Notes under the pieces: model-generated
What the model saw: the letters and a program-made list of their open reading frames with translations, nothing else
Database searches by the model: none
Told to the model about the DNA's origin: nothing
Shown: positions 1-12,300 of the stretch, one piece after another
Numbering within the stretch: the first letter of the stretch is position 1
How the letters are laid out: every line of letters starts with the position of its first letter
Assembly (NCBI GenBank): GCA_003342895.1
Contig: PTFA01000024.1
Span: forward strand, 6,632,580 to 6,696,579
Origin: Casuarius casuarius
Lineage: Eukaryota; Chordata; Aves; Casuariiformes; Casuariidae
Length of the DNA stretch: 64,000 nucleotides
Direction: 5' to 3'
Program-made: the position numbers and the translations under genes

Positions 1-944
1 AGCTTGTGCAAAGCCTTTTCCTGTGAGTCAGGAGATGCAGGGGCAGAACATTAGGCATTTGAGGAGCCTGGTGCCAAAACCAAGATGTTTCCAAAAAGGT
101 CAGGTGCCACAATGGCTAGGTGGCACGAAGAAAACACTTATCACTTTCAAAATTTTTGAATCGAGTATCTAAAATTTCATCATAGTTTCTTCTGGATCTG
201 GCCCAATGAAACAACTAGGTGTCAAATAGTAGCTTCTATTTTGGATCGATTCATTCCAACTGGAAGAAGGAACGGAGTAATATTTGAACTTTTTAAGTGT
301 AAAGATAAAAACAAAGCTGAACTGAATTTGAAAACCTATATAAAACATAAGGGGGGAAAAATAGAAAGAATAGAGTAGTATAGAAAGAAGACATTACATC
401 ATGTCGAAAAGCAAGCTCTGACACTTATATTAAGTATTTCTAGTTTACCAGGGAAAATAAACTGAGATATTTTCTTTCCATTTAGTACTGGGATAACTCT
501 ACTTTTTTCATCTTTCACTCTAATTTTGTTTTTACAAATGTCATTGGTCTGCCTGAAGTACTGAAGTTCTAGAGTTTCATCTGCAGTAAAGCCAACACTT
601 AACTGATACATCTGCTTACTTGTATTATACCTACTGTATGTATTGAATTTTGGAAAGTTTGTTTTTTCTTAAGTATTTTATTAAACAGCACTGCTTAATA
701 TAGTTTAGAACACATTTTTCCTGTCTCATTTTAAAGCTTGCTTTAAAAGAATAACAGGATTGATCTATCAGATGTGCTGCATTCTTGGTTGAGTTAATTA
801 AATGCCTAATTTTGAGATATTTAGGAAACGGATCCAGAATCTGCATGTACTTCTCTAATTGCGTGAATTTACAGTTCAACACTGGAATCACTACCATTGC
901 ATCACTACCATGCCTAATACAGCTTTTTCTTTTTTCCCCTCTAG
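1..944 (+). other. TUT7 intron (3' part)
   Basis: This is intron upstream of the first visible coding exon, ending in a pyrimidine-rich tract and AG at 943-944. I find no exon matching the preceding TUT7 protein segment. Two antisense open frames (399-611 and 631-897) have no recognisable homology. Confidence 0.8.
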
Positions 945-1014
945 AATCTTTTATTGACGTTGATGCAGATTTCCATGCTAGAATACCAGTGGTGGTGTGC
1001 AGAGAAAAACAAAG
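945..1014 (+). CDS. TUT7: TUT7 exon: inactive NTase half, strand segment
   Basis: It encodes SFIDVDADFHARIPVVVCRE and so on, closely matching the first (non-catalytic) transferase half of vertebrate TUT7. It begins with two bases of a split codon and ends with two, which combine with the first base of the next exon to give serine. The donor is GTCTCA, weak at positions +3 to +5, but phase and homology both require it. Confidence 0.95.
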
Positions 1015-3692
1015 GTCTCAGTTGTCACTTTGCGTGTTCTAATAGCATATAGCAATGTAAATTATATATACCAACATCTGAAAAATGAAGTTTTTGTACT
1101 AAATTATTACAGTTCCATGGATCTTGAAACACAAACTAACACTCATGGGCAAGTCATTCCTAGCCTAGAATAAGAGGGTAAGGGTTGTTCTGTCCTCAAC
1201 CACCTATTTCCCAATCCCCTAAAGAGTTAGTTTCCAGCATGTACCCTTACTCCTCCACCTGGGATAATTGTTTAAGCAGAAACTTCCTTTCTTTCCTTCT
1301 AGATAATGTGGATACCATATTAAATTAAGGATTTCTTTAAGAGCAAGAGCAGCTTGCTTAGCTTCAGTAGTATGTTGAGAACAGGAGAAAGGCATTTTAT
1401 TTTGCCCATTTAATAGCAGTCACTTAAGATTCATGAAACATTCTATAAATAGCTACTGATAGAGAAATATTACTGATTATTTGCTGCTACCTTGATTTTT
1501 CACTGTTTGGCAACTTTTCTTGTGCTCTAGAAACACTATAGAAACCATTTTATTATGGGTGTGGAAATGGGAAGATGTTTTTGTTTCATGATGCAAATTA
1601 GTACTGTAAATTTAGTGTATTAATGTTTAGTTATTAGAAACAAAAATATTTGAATTGTATTTGAAAACACTTACAGAAAATCATAATGCATATGTTCTCA
1701 ATCTAATCATAAATCAAACTAGTTTTATTTCTTTTTAGGTAAATGTGGTGTCTTTGAGAGGTTGTTAAATCTTTCTTTATAGCCTCAAGCTATGATGTTT
1801 TGTGAGATGACATCTGACCTATCACTCTTCTCATAACACCTCCAAGATTTTTTACTTTATTTCTTTTTGGGTTTTAGTGGTCTTACTTGTAAAGTAAGTG
1901 CAGGGAATGAGAATGCTTGCCTGACAACAAACCATTTGGCTTCTCTTGGGAAACTGGAACCTACTGTTGTACCTTTAGTGATTGCCTTCAGGTACTGGGC
2001 AAAGGTAGGAGTTCTTTGTATTCCCCCATCTGTGAATGAATATTGAATGAATATTAATGTTATACTAGTGAGACAGTCGGTATGATTTAGAAAACCATTG
2101 TTGAAATTCTTTTTAAGGAAGGAGCTGGAAAAGGGATATTGAATTTTTATAAATAGTAAATTTTATAATTTATATAATTATGATGTGTACATAGTGTTGT
2201 GCAAAATTGAAAAAAGGGAATTCTCAGCTTCAGCCAGTGGCATACAGTTTTGTGTCATGTTCTTCTACATTACCAAACAAGTCAGAGGGATCTGTATGAA
2301 ACAGAATCACTGATTTCCATAAACTTAATTCACCATGAAAAAGTTGGAAGAAAAAATGTTTATATCTCAGTATGGAAACTTAAAAAAAAAATCCTATAAA
2401 CCAAAATGACTTGTTCCAAAACTTTGTGTACATGCGACTAAAATATGACTGAAGAAAAGCACTGAGTTTGAACTTGTTATATCTATGTAAAATGAGTTAT
2501 CTTTCTTTGCATATGTGCAGTATGCTCTCTGTTTTGCCAGTCTGCATACAATGACTCTTCAGTGTATTTGAAGAGTAGGACTCTCACTGAAAAGATTATA
2601 GTAGTAATGACTCCAGAAAATATGAAGGCCTTCAGAGCCATCTCACAAGAGAAGGTCAAAGATGTCTGAGTCTCCCTCATTATTTAATTTGACAGACTTC
2701 CGAAGAGAAATTGTAAGAATATTTTTCACAGTGTCACTTGAAAAGAAATTTTTAATGACTGCACAACTTACCTTTACAGCTGTGCTGCGTCGATCGTCCT
2801 GAAGAAGGAGGCTTGTCACCTTATGTATTTGCTTTAATGGTTATCTTCTTTCTGCAACAGAGAAAAGAGCCATTTCTACCTGTTTATTTGGGATCATGGG
2901 TATGTGTATTAATACACTGAACATTACGAATGAGGATAGTCCTTCCCTTGTGCTGCTGCTTCTTTGTCTACTGAGCAAGCTATAAGCCAGTTGTTTCTGC
3001 TCAGATTGGGAAAGAATGTGAATTCAGCCAGGCTACATGTATGCTTGGCTCTCTGGATGAAATTCACAATCAAAATCACTGAACTAGCTGCTTCTGTTTC
3101 CCCTTTAGTGAGCAGGGAGAGTTGGGCAATGAAGAATGTGATTCATAATCCCACCTACTTCCTCACTTGTTCAGCCTTTCTTCCAAATTCTTGAAAAGTC
3201 TGAATTCACATAGATACAAGCCAAAACAACATCTTGGACCTTGACATCTAATTCTTTGTTTCTAATGAAGAAGATTGGCTTATTCTTTAGAAATGGTAGT
3301 GATGGTGTTCAACTTTTTATGTGTAAGCCTTATGAGCCTGATGTCTATTTTATGCCATCCTCAGCGTGAAGGACTTCAGACCTGCATCTTAGTGCCTTTC
3401 AAATGGGTAGCCTAAGCACCCAGCTCTAGGATGGGTTGGGATGAAGGATACTATCAACTCTTCTAGTTGAAATTATGCCACTGTATAGGCAAGAATGTGA
3501 CACTCCTCAGACCAAAGAAAGCAGAAGTATGATTCGCTGAGAGGAGTCCCAAGTTCTAGTTTCTGGTCCCAGCACTACTTATGTATTTTATTCGAAGACT
3601 GTAAGGCAAAAATGCCTAAGTAGTCCCTAGAACAGAGACCAGAACTCAGGAATCTTCTCTTCTGGGAAAAGTAGCTTCTGGATGTTGTGGTG

Positions 3693-3724
<32 letters not shown>

Positions 3725-6700
3725 GTAAAGCACAGCTGCCATCTCATTCACCTGTCAATATTAATGATGGTAGTAGTTGTCATGTGTTTTGTGTAGAGCT
3801 TGACCTTTTTAATTTGTTAAGCTTTACAAAAAGTACACCTCTCAGATTTAGCTAGGTGGGAACTTAAGTGAGGGAACGCTTAGCCAGAGGACTGTTGTGG
3901 GCACTTGACTTAACCTAGCAACAGTGAGGTTAGTTGTGACTACGTGTAGACCATGTTACACATAGTGGTGCATCATCTGCCTGAGGAATCAGACTAGGCA
4001 TTTAGAAGATGCACCTTTTGGATTTTGAAGCCCGAATTATATCTTTATGTGTCAGGAGTTCCATTATGAACACAGCTCCAGAATCTAATTCTCCTGGACA
4101 CCATTCAGCTCTTATATTCATAGCACCTGTTTTTCTTACAGTCTCCTGTTAAATTTAGTGTGCACGTTCCAGTTTCCACAGCAATTAAACACGACTTGCA
4201 GATAACTACTTGGCTGCACAGTTGACTCATCCCCAAAGCCTATCTACTCTCCTCACTGAATGACGCAAAAATCCTATAGTATATGGCTATATAATTAAGA
4301 ATTGCATATTAATGGCTTGGTAATCTGCTAAGACAAGGTTTTATGACATACAGATACATTTCCAAAAGCACTGAACTCCTGAGTGCTTTTTGTAGGAAAA
4401 GTATAAGGAAGAGAGAAGCAGGGCAGAGAATATTCTAGGCAAGGAACAGCCATCTTTAAACCCTGTTCTGCTTTTCTGTGCATTGTTAACTTTGGGGGGG
4501 AAATGATTTAAAGTTCAGATGATATTAAACTTTATGATGCTTTCTCTGCTTTCTTCAGATTGGAGGATTCTCATTAAACAAATTAACAAATTTTAATCTT
4601 AAAGAAGTTGAGAATGATACTGTGGTTTGGGAACATAACCCCGCTGATGATTCTGATTCACCAAAAGAAACTTCTCCTAAAAAGGGCAAGGTCTGACCAT
4701 TTAACTTACTTCTGTTGTAGTCTAGCAGTCATTGCTGCTCTTGGAGAAAGACCCATCTTCTATTTTTGTTTTGTGTTTGTATTGCAAAGCCATAAGATGA
4801 AATAAGAAATCGGACAGCTGTTTGATATGAGGCTTACTATGCTTATCTTTTGGTGCTGAGAAGCTAGCAGAAAACTGGGTGCTGCTTTGAACTCTTCAAG
4901 ACAGCAGTTTTAATCTGTGAACCAGAGGAGAAAATAGAGTTTACAGACTTGAAGTAATTTTATTTCAAAATTAGATTAAGTGTAAGAACAATATTTCCTA
5001 TTAGTTTTGAACTATTTTTGAAAATTATTTATTTTATAACAACTTTTCAATTTCACTATATAATTGCATGTTATGACATTTAACAATGCAATTTCACCTT
5101 ATAGCTAACTTTACCTTTTTAAAGAATAAAACTGTTAGATACCTTTTTGTTAAAACCTCTAGAATTATTAACTGTCAAAATATTTTTAAATGACGTGTAC
5201 TATACAAATGCATTGACACATTTAATTTAAATTTACAAATATGAAGATGAAATGCATAAGACTGTTCAAACAAAACTTATTTAAAAAAACATACACTGTA
5301 TCTTTTAATATTGAGATAGTATTAGTGGCATCTATTGCCTGTTGCTGTGTACTAAGCAGATAAAAAGACGAAAAAAATTATTTCATGGAGGTTAAACATT
5401 TGCAGACTTGGCAGAATAAGCATCTAGAAAGTCTAAGATAAAATTTCTGTTTCATGCCTTCCTTGAATGAGTGTTTTTTCTTCTGTAGACTTGAAGGAAG
5501 ATTCAGTATATTTTATGCATTCGCTCTATCTCAAATTTATGCTTTGCTAATAAAGAGGCTGTATCTATTCTCTTAATTTAAATTTCATGTGATATTTTCT
5601 TGGAAGATGACAAAAACATCTACGGAATTATTATTAATCAGTGATGTTATTCTTCAACCATTACTACAATCTTAGATTTTGAAGTTTTATAATCCTAGCT
5701 TATACTACCTCTAAATTTTGCTTTTATTGCAGTGTTAATCTTTCATGTTGAGACATGAGCATGGAATACGGAGGCAACTATAAATTTTGTTATATTACAT
5801 TATAGATCAAGTACAGTGAAATCAAGTTACATGACGTTATTAACAAGTGCATATTTCTAGATTGGCGATTTTTTTTAACAACTAAATCCCTATGTATGCA
5901 TTAAATATTATTTAAGCTTTTCTTCTGTAATTAACAGGTTCCCTTAGTATTTGATTCAGGACACCAGTGTTCAGCACCAGTTGGGCAGCTCTGGGTAGAG
6001 CTGCTTCGTTTCTATGCCTTGGAGTTTAATTTGGCTGATTTGGTTATTAGCATACGGCTCAAAGAAACAGTGTCTCGTGAATTAAAGGACTGGCCTAAAA
6101 AGCGCATTGCTGTGGAAGGTATATGATATTTATCATCAAACTTTAAAGAGCTATAACCTTTAATTTCTGAGGGTATCGTCTGTAGTAAGTTAGAATTTTT
6201 ATATCTTGGTCTGCGATTCATAATATAGTAGAATGTTTTGAAAAAAACAATTTAAGTAATGTTTCTTTTGGGTATTCTTATCAACGTTACCAAATATAAT
6301 TAAGTAGATTTAAAAAAACTTCTTCAGCACAATTCTTAGATTTTATGTCCTTAATGTAATGTCTTAATGTAATTGATGGTACTAAATTTAAATTTTGTAA
6401 GGATGTTAATGTATTCTTTAAAAAAAAAAGTTAACTCCTACACTGCTGGCTCACTTCTTCTTTCTACTAGACCCATATTCAGTCAAAAGGAATGTGGCAA
6501 GAACTCTGAACAGCCAGCTAGTGTATGAGTATATTCTTCACTGCCTGAGAGCAACATACAAGTATTTTGCCTTGCCTCACAAAAAACCCACAAAGTTCAG
6601 CAAAAAAAGCCCTCCAAATACCAGTGAGGAGAAATCCCAAATGCTGGACCTTGAAAAAGATGCTATAAAGCATGAAAATTCTGAATTGCAAAACTTGGAT

Positions 6701-8965
6701 AGCAAAACAAACAGAGCAATAGTAGAAGATTGCATAATTGGGAGTACAGGTATCCCTAAAACACATAGAATTGATCCTTCAAAACTGTGTGACGGCTCAG
6801 AAAGCTTGACTGAAGAAGAACTGGCTGATGATATAAGTCATTTGGGAATTGCTCATGAAGATTCGGACTGTGTAATTGAAGAAATTATTTCTGGAGATAA
6901 TGAAGATTTTAAACCAAGTTGTGAAGAGACGGAGAGTGGGAATGAAGAGGAAGAATATGAGGAAGAACATGAACAAGAAAGAAAATGGAATAATAACTTG
7001 ATGACTACTGATCAGGGAATGGATGAAGACAGTGAAAGCGGAGATCTCCCTGTTACAGTGAATGAGCATGATGTAGAAATGTGCAGTACTTCAGACTTCG
7101 AAGGTTTTCAAAACACTGCATTTACGGAGAGCGATGAGTTTGGCTTAGAGTGCAGCAGTATAATGGATGATAAGGTTGATGTTGACGAGGAGAGCACTGA
7201 AGGTACTGATGAACTGGATGAATCCCCAAACAAATTCGTACCTTCAACACAGAATCAGATATCTGAAATGATTAACTCGGATGATGAGTATGAAGAGGAG
7301 GAAGAAGCAAGTCTTCTAAACCAGACAAAGTGTGGCGATACCAGAAGAGCTGAAGGTGAACTAGATAACACATACACTGGATCTGGAGATGAGGATGCAC
7401 TGTCTGAGGAGGAGGAGGAGGAGTTGTCCATCCCTATTAAATATGAAGAAAAACATCTCGAAGAAAATGTGGATGGACCTCTGAGGATCAATTTGAGTCA
7501 AGAGGATCTTACTGAGAGAAGATCTTTTGAAGAGAACACAGCTATAGAACAGTGTTTAGACTCCGAACTTGTTTATGAATTCAGTAAACCAGCTTTTACA
7601 AAGGGCAAGGTAAGCGAGCTTTATTGGAACATTAACATATTGCTTATGTTTTATTATCAGTTGTATGGAAGCATTGCTCAAATTCATTAAAAGACTGTAT
7701 TTTTTTAAAAACCAATATTGCTTTCTGTTCATGCAGACTCCTACAGTAGTATGTAGCTTGTGCAAACGGGAAGGTCACTTAAAGAGAGATTGTCCAGAAG
7801 ACTTCAAGAAGATTGAGCTAGACCCACTGCCAATGCTGACACCCAAATTTTCATTTATTTTAGATCAAGTTTGTATCCAGTGTTACCGTAAGTTTGTTTT
7901 GTTTTTTTTTCCTTTGGATATTGTTGTGGGGAAGAAAAGTATTGCAAAAAATAATGAAATAAACACTGACTAATGGTGTTATAAAGGGGACCAATTTATC
8001 TGCCATGCAGCATCCAACTGCATTAGATAAAATTTTAGATTTATAAGGGCTATTATAGGACTACTGAACAGTTTTTATCTAGAAAAATAAAACCTATTTA
8101 GGTTTATCTTCTGCATACTGAAAGGTTCTGGCTATCTGATGACTCACTTATGCATCTTAATATAAACCTAAGATTTTAATTTTGGGTAGTTTTTTGACTA
8201 ATGCTTTTACATTTGTACATACTTTGGATGAATTTCATCACTATTCCTCTAGTTGTGGTTTCTAGTAAGCAAAGATGTCAATGCTCTAGAAAAATCAGAG
8301 TAAGAATACTGTTTTATAACACTTATCCACTTTTGTTCTTTTCAGAGTGACCCAACTTTCCTCCTTTCTCTCTCACCATTTCTGACCAGAAAAAATGCAT
8401 TATTTGTCTAATTAATGTTTTTCTTTGAACAGGTATTTCTCTTCTACTTCATCCTCACTTTCTCCTTCACATGTGAATCTTTTCTTGCTTTTCTCCCTGC
8501 TTCCCGCCCTCCATCCTCCCACTTTTTCATTTGAATCTTTGCTATTGACTGTTTTTACAAATCACTTTGCCTAAATTGATGTGTGGGGTTTTTTTGTTTT
8601 TTTTTTTTTAAGAGGATTTTGCTCCAAATATTGTAGAGGATCAGGCTCGGGAGCATATACGACAAAATTTAGAAAACTTCATTAGACAAGACTTCCCAGG
8701 TAATCATGTAGTTCTGGCTTTATACTTCTGTGTCTTCCAAGTATGTTAGCATGTCAGCAGAATAAACATTTTAGTATTTGATCATTTAAACGACGTTGTT
8801 GCTCAACTTAGTATATAACATTACATTAGCTTGTGTTATCTTTCAACAACCATATAACTAATACACCTTAATGTGTCATCCATATATATCATGTCCTGGG
8901 CTCCTCCCTGTTGACGTGGATTCTTTTTCTTTAAAATACGAAGGCTCCAAAATCATGTCAGTTGT

Positions 8966-9006
<41 letters not shown>

Positions 9007-9320
9007 ATTTTTTTTTTTTTAAGTTTCTTTGTCTTAGAAATATAACACGTAAGTAGGAAGGAAAAATGGCAAGTTAAGAAAACAACAATCAAAGTAGTAG
9101 TGGAACAGTTCTATAAGTGTCATTCTGTACAACTGTCAACTTATTGTTGTATCTGTTCTTACAAACAACAAGTTTTCTGTAGTCCTTAAGAACCCCTTTA
9201 GGAGTCCTGATTCCAAGATTAAGAAACAGTGTTTTAGTTCATATACATATGTTTCCCTTAATTTCAACATTCCTTTTTGTTCTTATGTTTACTGTGACAG
9301 AAAAATTGATAGTGTCTAGA

Positions 9321-9360
<40 letters not shown>

Positions 9361-12300
9361 CACAAGGCCAAGAGAGTTTGTGCTGCTCTCACAGCTTACT
9401 GTTTTTGGAATATTTTAAACTATAGGCACAACATCTAACCTGTCTGTGAAGCCTAGTTGTTTGACAGTTTCTTTTATTTCTGGAATTCTTTTCTGTAGCA
9501 CCTGGACTTCAGTCTTTTAAAATTTTCAAAAGAATTTTTGGCTGGAGCCTGGTATGTGGACAGATCTATTCCTTATCCTGAAGAGCTCTATAGAGAGCAG
9601 TCTTCTGTATTTTATCCAGATTTTAGCTTGCATGCTGATGATTTAATTATTTGACCACCTAATTTGTTTCTGGATCTGCGAAAGACTCATCTGAACTAAT
9701 AAAGTAGTGATTCTTTCCTAATCAAAAAGGTTGATGAGAAAATAAGGTTTGAAGTACCATATAAAAATGGTAATGTGTTCACCCCTGTGTTAAAAGGCAT
9801 GCTGTGGTTTGAAGCTGTATAAAATTTGAGATTCTGCATTGATATGTTGTCCGTCACATCTCTTACAGGAACCAAGCTGAATTTGTTTGGCTCCTCCAAA
9901 AATGGTTTTGGCTTCAAACAAAGTGACCTTGATATCTGTATGACAATTGATGGACTGGAAACTGCTGAGGTAGAAGACTTTTCTTTTAACAAATGCAAAA
10001 CTTTTAGGGCTAGGTAAATAAATTGTGTTTATATATTGAAACAAATTTACTTTTTGTAACAGTGCTTCAAATTAGAGGAAAATGTAAATATCTGCTTTTC
10101 AGGCACCTAATGTGGGCAGTATCTTGGGAATTTTTTACTGTTGTTCTAGATAGACCTTTAAAAATTTTTACTCTCAGTACTTGCTTTTCTTCTGTATTCT
10201 GCACTAGTGTTTTTCTAATATTAACTCTGCAAATAAATAGGGTAGATTTGTTTCAGTGTTATAGTTCTGTAACATAAAGAACTAGAAATGGAAGATAGTG
10301 GGAAAGGACTATGCCTAATATAAATTAACTTTAAAAAAGCGTATGTTAAGACCCTGTCTAGTATTGGTTTTGCAAGAAGTGCCGTTTTGAAATGTTTTCT
10401 CGTATTCACATCATTCTGTACAATTTGAAACCCTGAGTTATATAGCTGTAAGCTTAATGACAAGCAATAAAAGATTTGTCTGAAATGCTTTGTCTAGACT
10501 TGTTCTAGCAGATGCAACTTTAGTATTGATTTTGTTTTTTCTTAATGTCTTAGAGCCTTGATTGCATCAGAATAATTGAAGACTTAGCAAAAGTTCTCAA
10601 GAAACATTCAGGTACTCTCATGAAAATGAAAATAAGTGGCTTCATTTATGTGACTTTAACTGATGCAGTGAGAAACTTCTGGGGCATTGTACATGATAAT
10701 TGTTAAAACTGCATTAAAGAGCTTGGTATTAGTAAGAATGAGGGTATATGTTGTGAACATTTTGGATTTATTTTTGTTTACATATGGAGGTCTTTGAGGT
10801 TATAACATCGTAGGACCAGATCTAAATTGGACAGATTCATAACCTATATGCTTGAGAAGAAGCCTTAAGTTAAAATTGGGGCTTCAGGTTGGTAGCTACA
10901 TTGCATTTGTATGTTCTGTACTCAAAAAGTTAATAGTAAAAGGCAGGCTCACAGGAGCTTGCCCTAGGCATCCTGTTTTATTTACAAGAAAATATGATTT
11001 TTACAGGGTTCTGATGTATCTCATATAAATTTAGGATATTTGCAGTGAACTATCAATGCTCTCAAGCTTATTTTGCTGTAAAATTTAAGCAAATCTTCAG
11101 TTCATTCGTGTGTATGTATGTGTGTATATGTGCGTGTAATTGTTTGCAGATTCACGGTGTTTGACAAATGCCTAAAATACCTATTAAAAAAATAACTGAA
11201 ATAATTTTTGGTATCAGCTAAGATTTTATTTTGTAACATTTCTGCTGCAGTTTTGGGTTGTGTGTAGGGCATTTGATACTGTTATGACTATATGTCATCA
11301 TTCAATAGTTAAACTTTTCATTCTAGGTCTAAGAAATGTCTTGCCTATAACAACTGCTAAAGTCCCAATTGTCAAATTCTTCCATGTCAGAAGTGGTCTT
11401 GAAGTAGACATCAGTTTATATAACACTCTGGTAAGGTTATCTCTGTTTCTATTAATAGGAAAAAGTGGGGCTTCTGGGTGAGGATGAAATGCTGGTTTTG
11501 CTGAGGTTCAGTAATAACTTATCAGTTACCTATTTCAATTTTGCATTTCTGAGTACCAGTTTTTTATTTGACTACAAGTGGAGTCAGTTACACAGTTGAG
11601 ACTTTAGAGCTGTCACTTCTCTAAGATTATGTATTTCTTCAGTAAGAGTAAGCACTGATCTTTTAGGTGTTTTGAGTCTTTCTGTAACTCAGAAAGAAAA
11701 CGTAGCATAACTTCAGTCTCTCCCCCTCACCCTCAGTCATGACTGTTCCTTAGAATTTGAGACCTGGGATAGTGATTTTGAAACCAACTTGCCTGAACTG
11801 GGACACATGTTACAGTCTACAAAAGAGCACAAGTCCTTGGCCAAATATTTTAAAAACAAGTTTTGTTTTTTTTTTTTTCAATGTCTATGAACTTCAAAAG
11901 CCAATTCCTTGAAACATCAAAGGAAAGTAAGTTTTAGAGACAAGCATTAAACTTTCTGAAGTTTCTGTATCAGCCCAAGGGGAATCTTGAGGAGGATGCT
12001 TCATCCACCCAGTAAGTCTGAAAGTCTGTTCTTGAAGCTATGCATCCATATGGGTCAGTTGATAGCTCTCACATCTCTGGGCTGAAAATCTTTTAGTTCA
12101 AGAACTTACCTTCTCCCAATTATTTTGAAAACACAGTAACTGATTAATGCTTCCCTTCCTGAGGTACTGTTCTGTGAATGCTGCTTTGTACCACTTGTGA
12201 GCAGGTTAAAGATGTTTATCAGCTCTTTAGCAGGTGATAACCTCATAGTTGAATGCTTCCTTTCTCAATTATATACATTCTACTACTCAGGGCTTCACAT

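Noticed and set aside
399..897. Two antisense ORFs (70 and 88 codons) in the first intron
   Set aside because: No recognisable homology, no promoter or splice evidence, and A+T-rich intron composition.
9190..9232. Sequence resembling a hAT-Charlie terminal repeat (GATTAAGAAACAGTG)
   Set aside because: Only a partial match and no partner repeat found; too weak to call a transposon.
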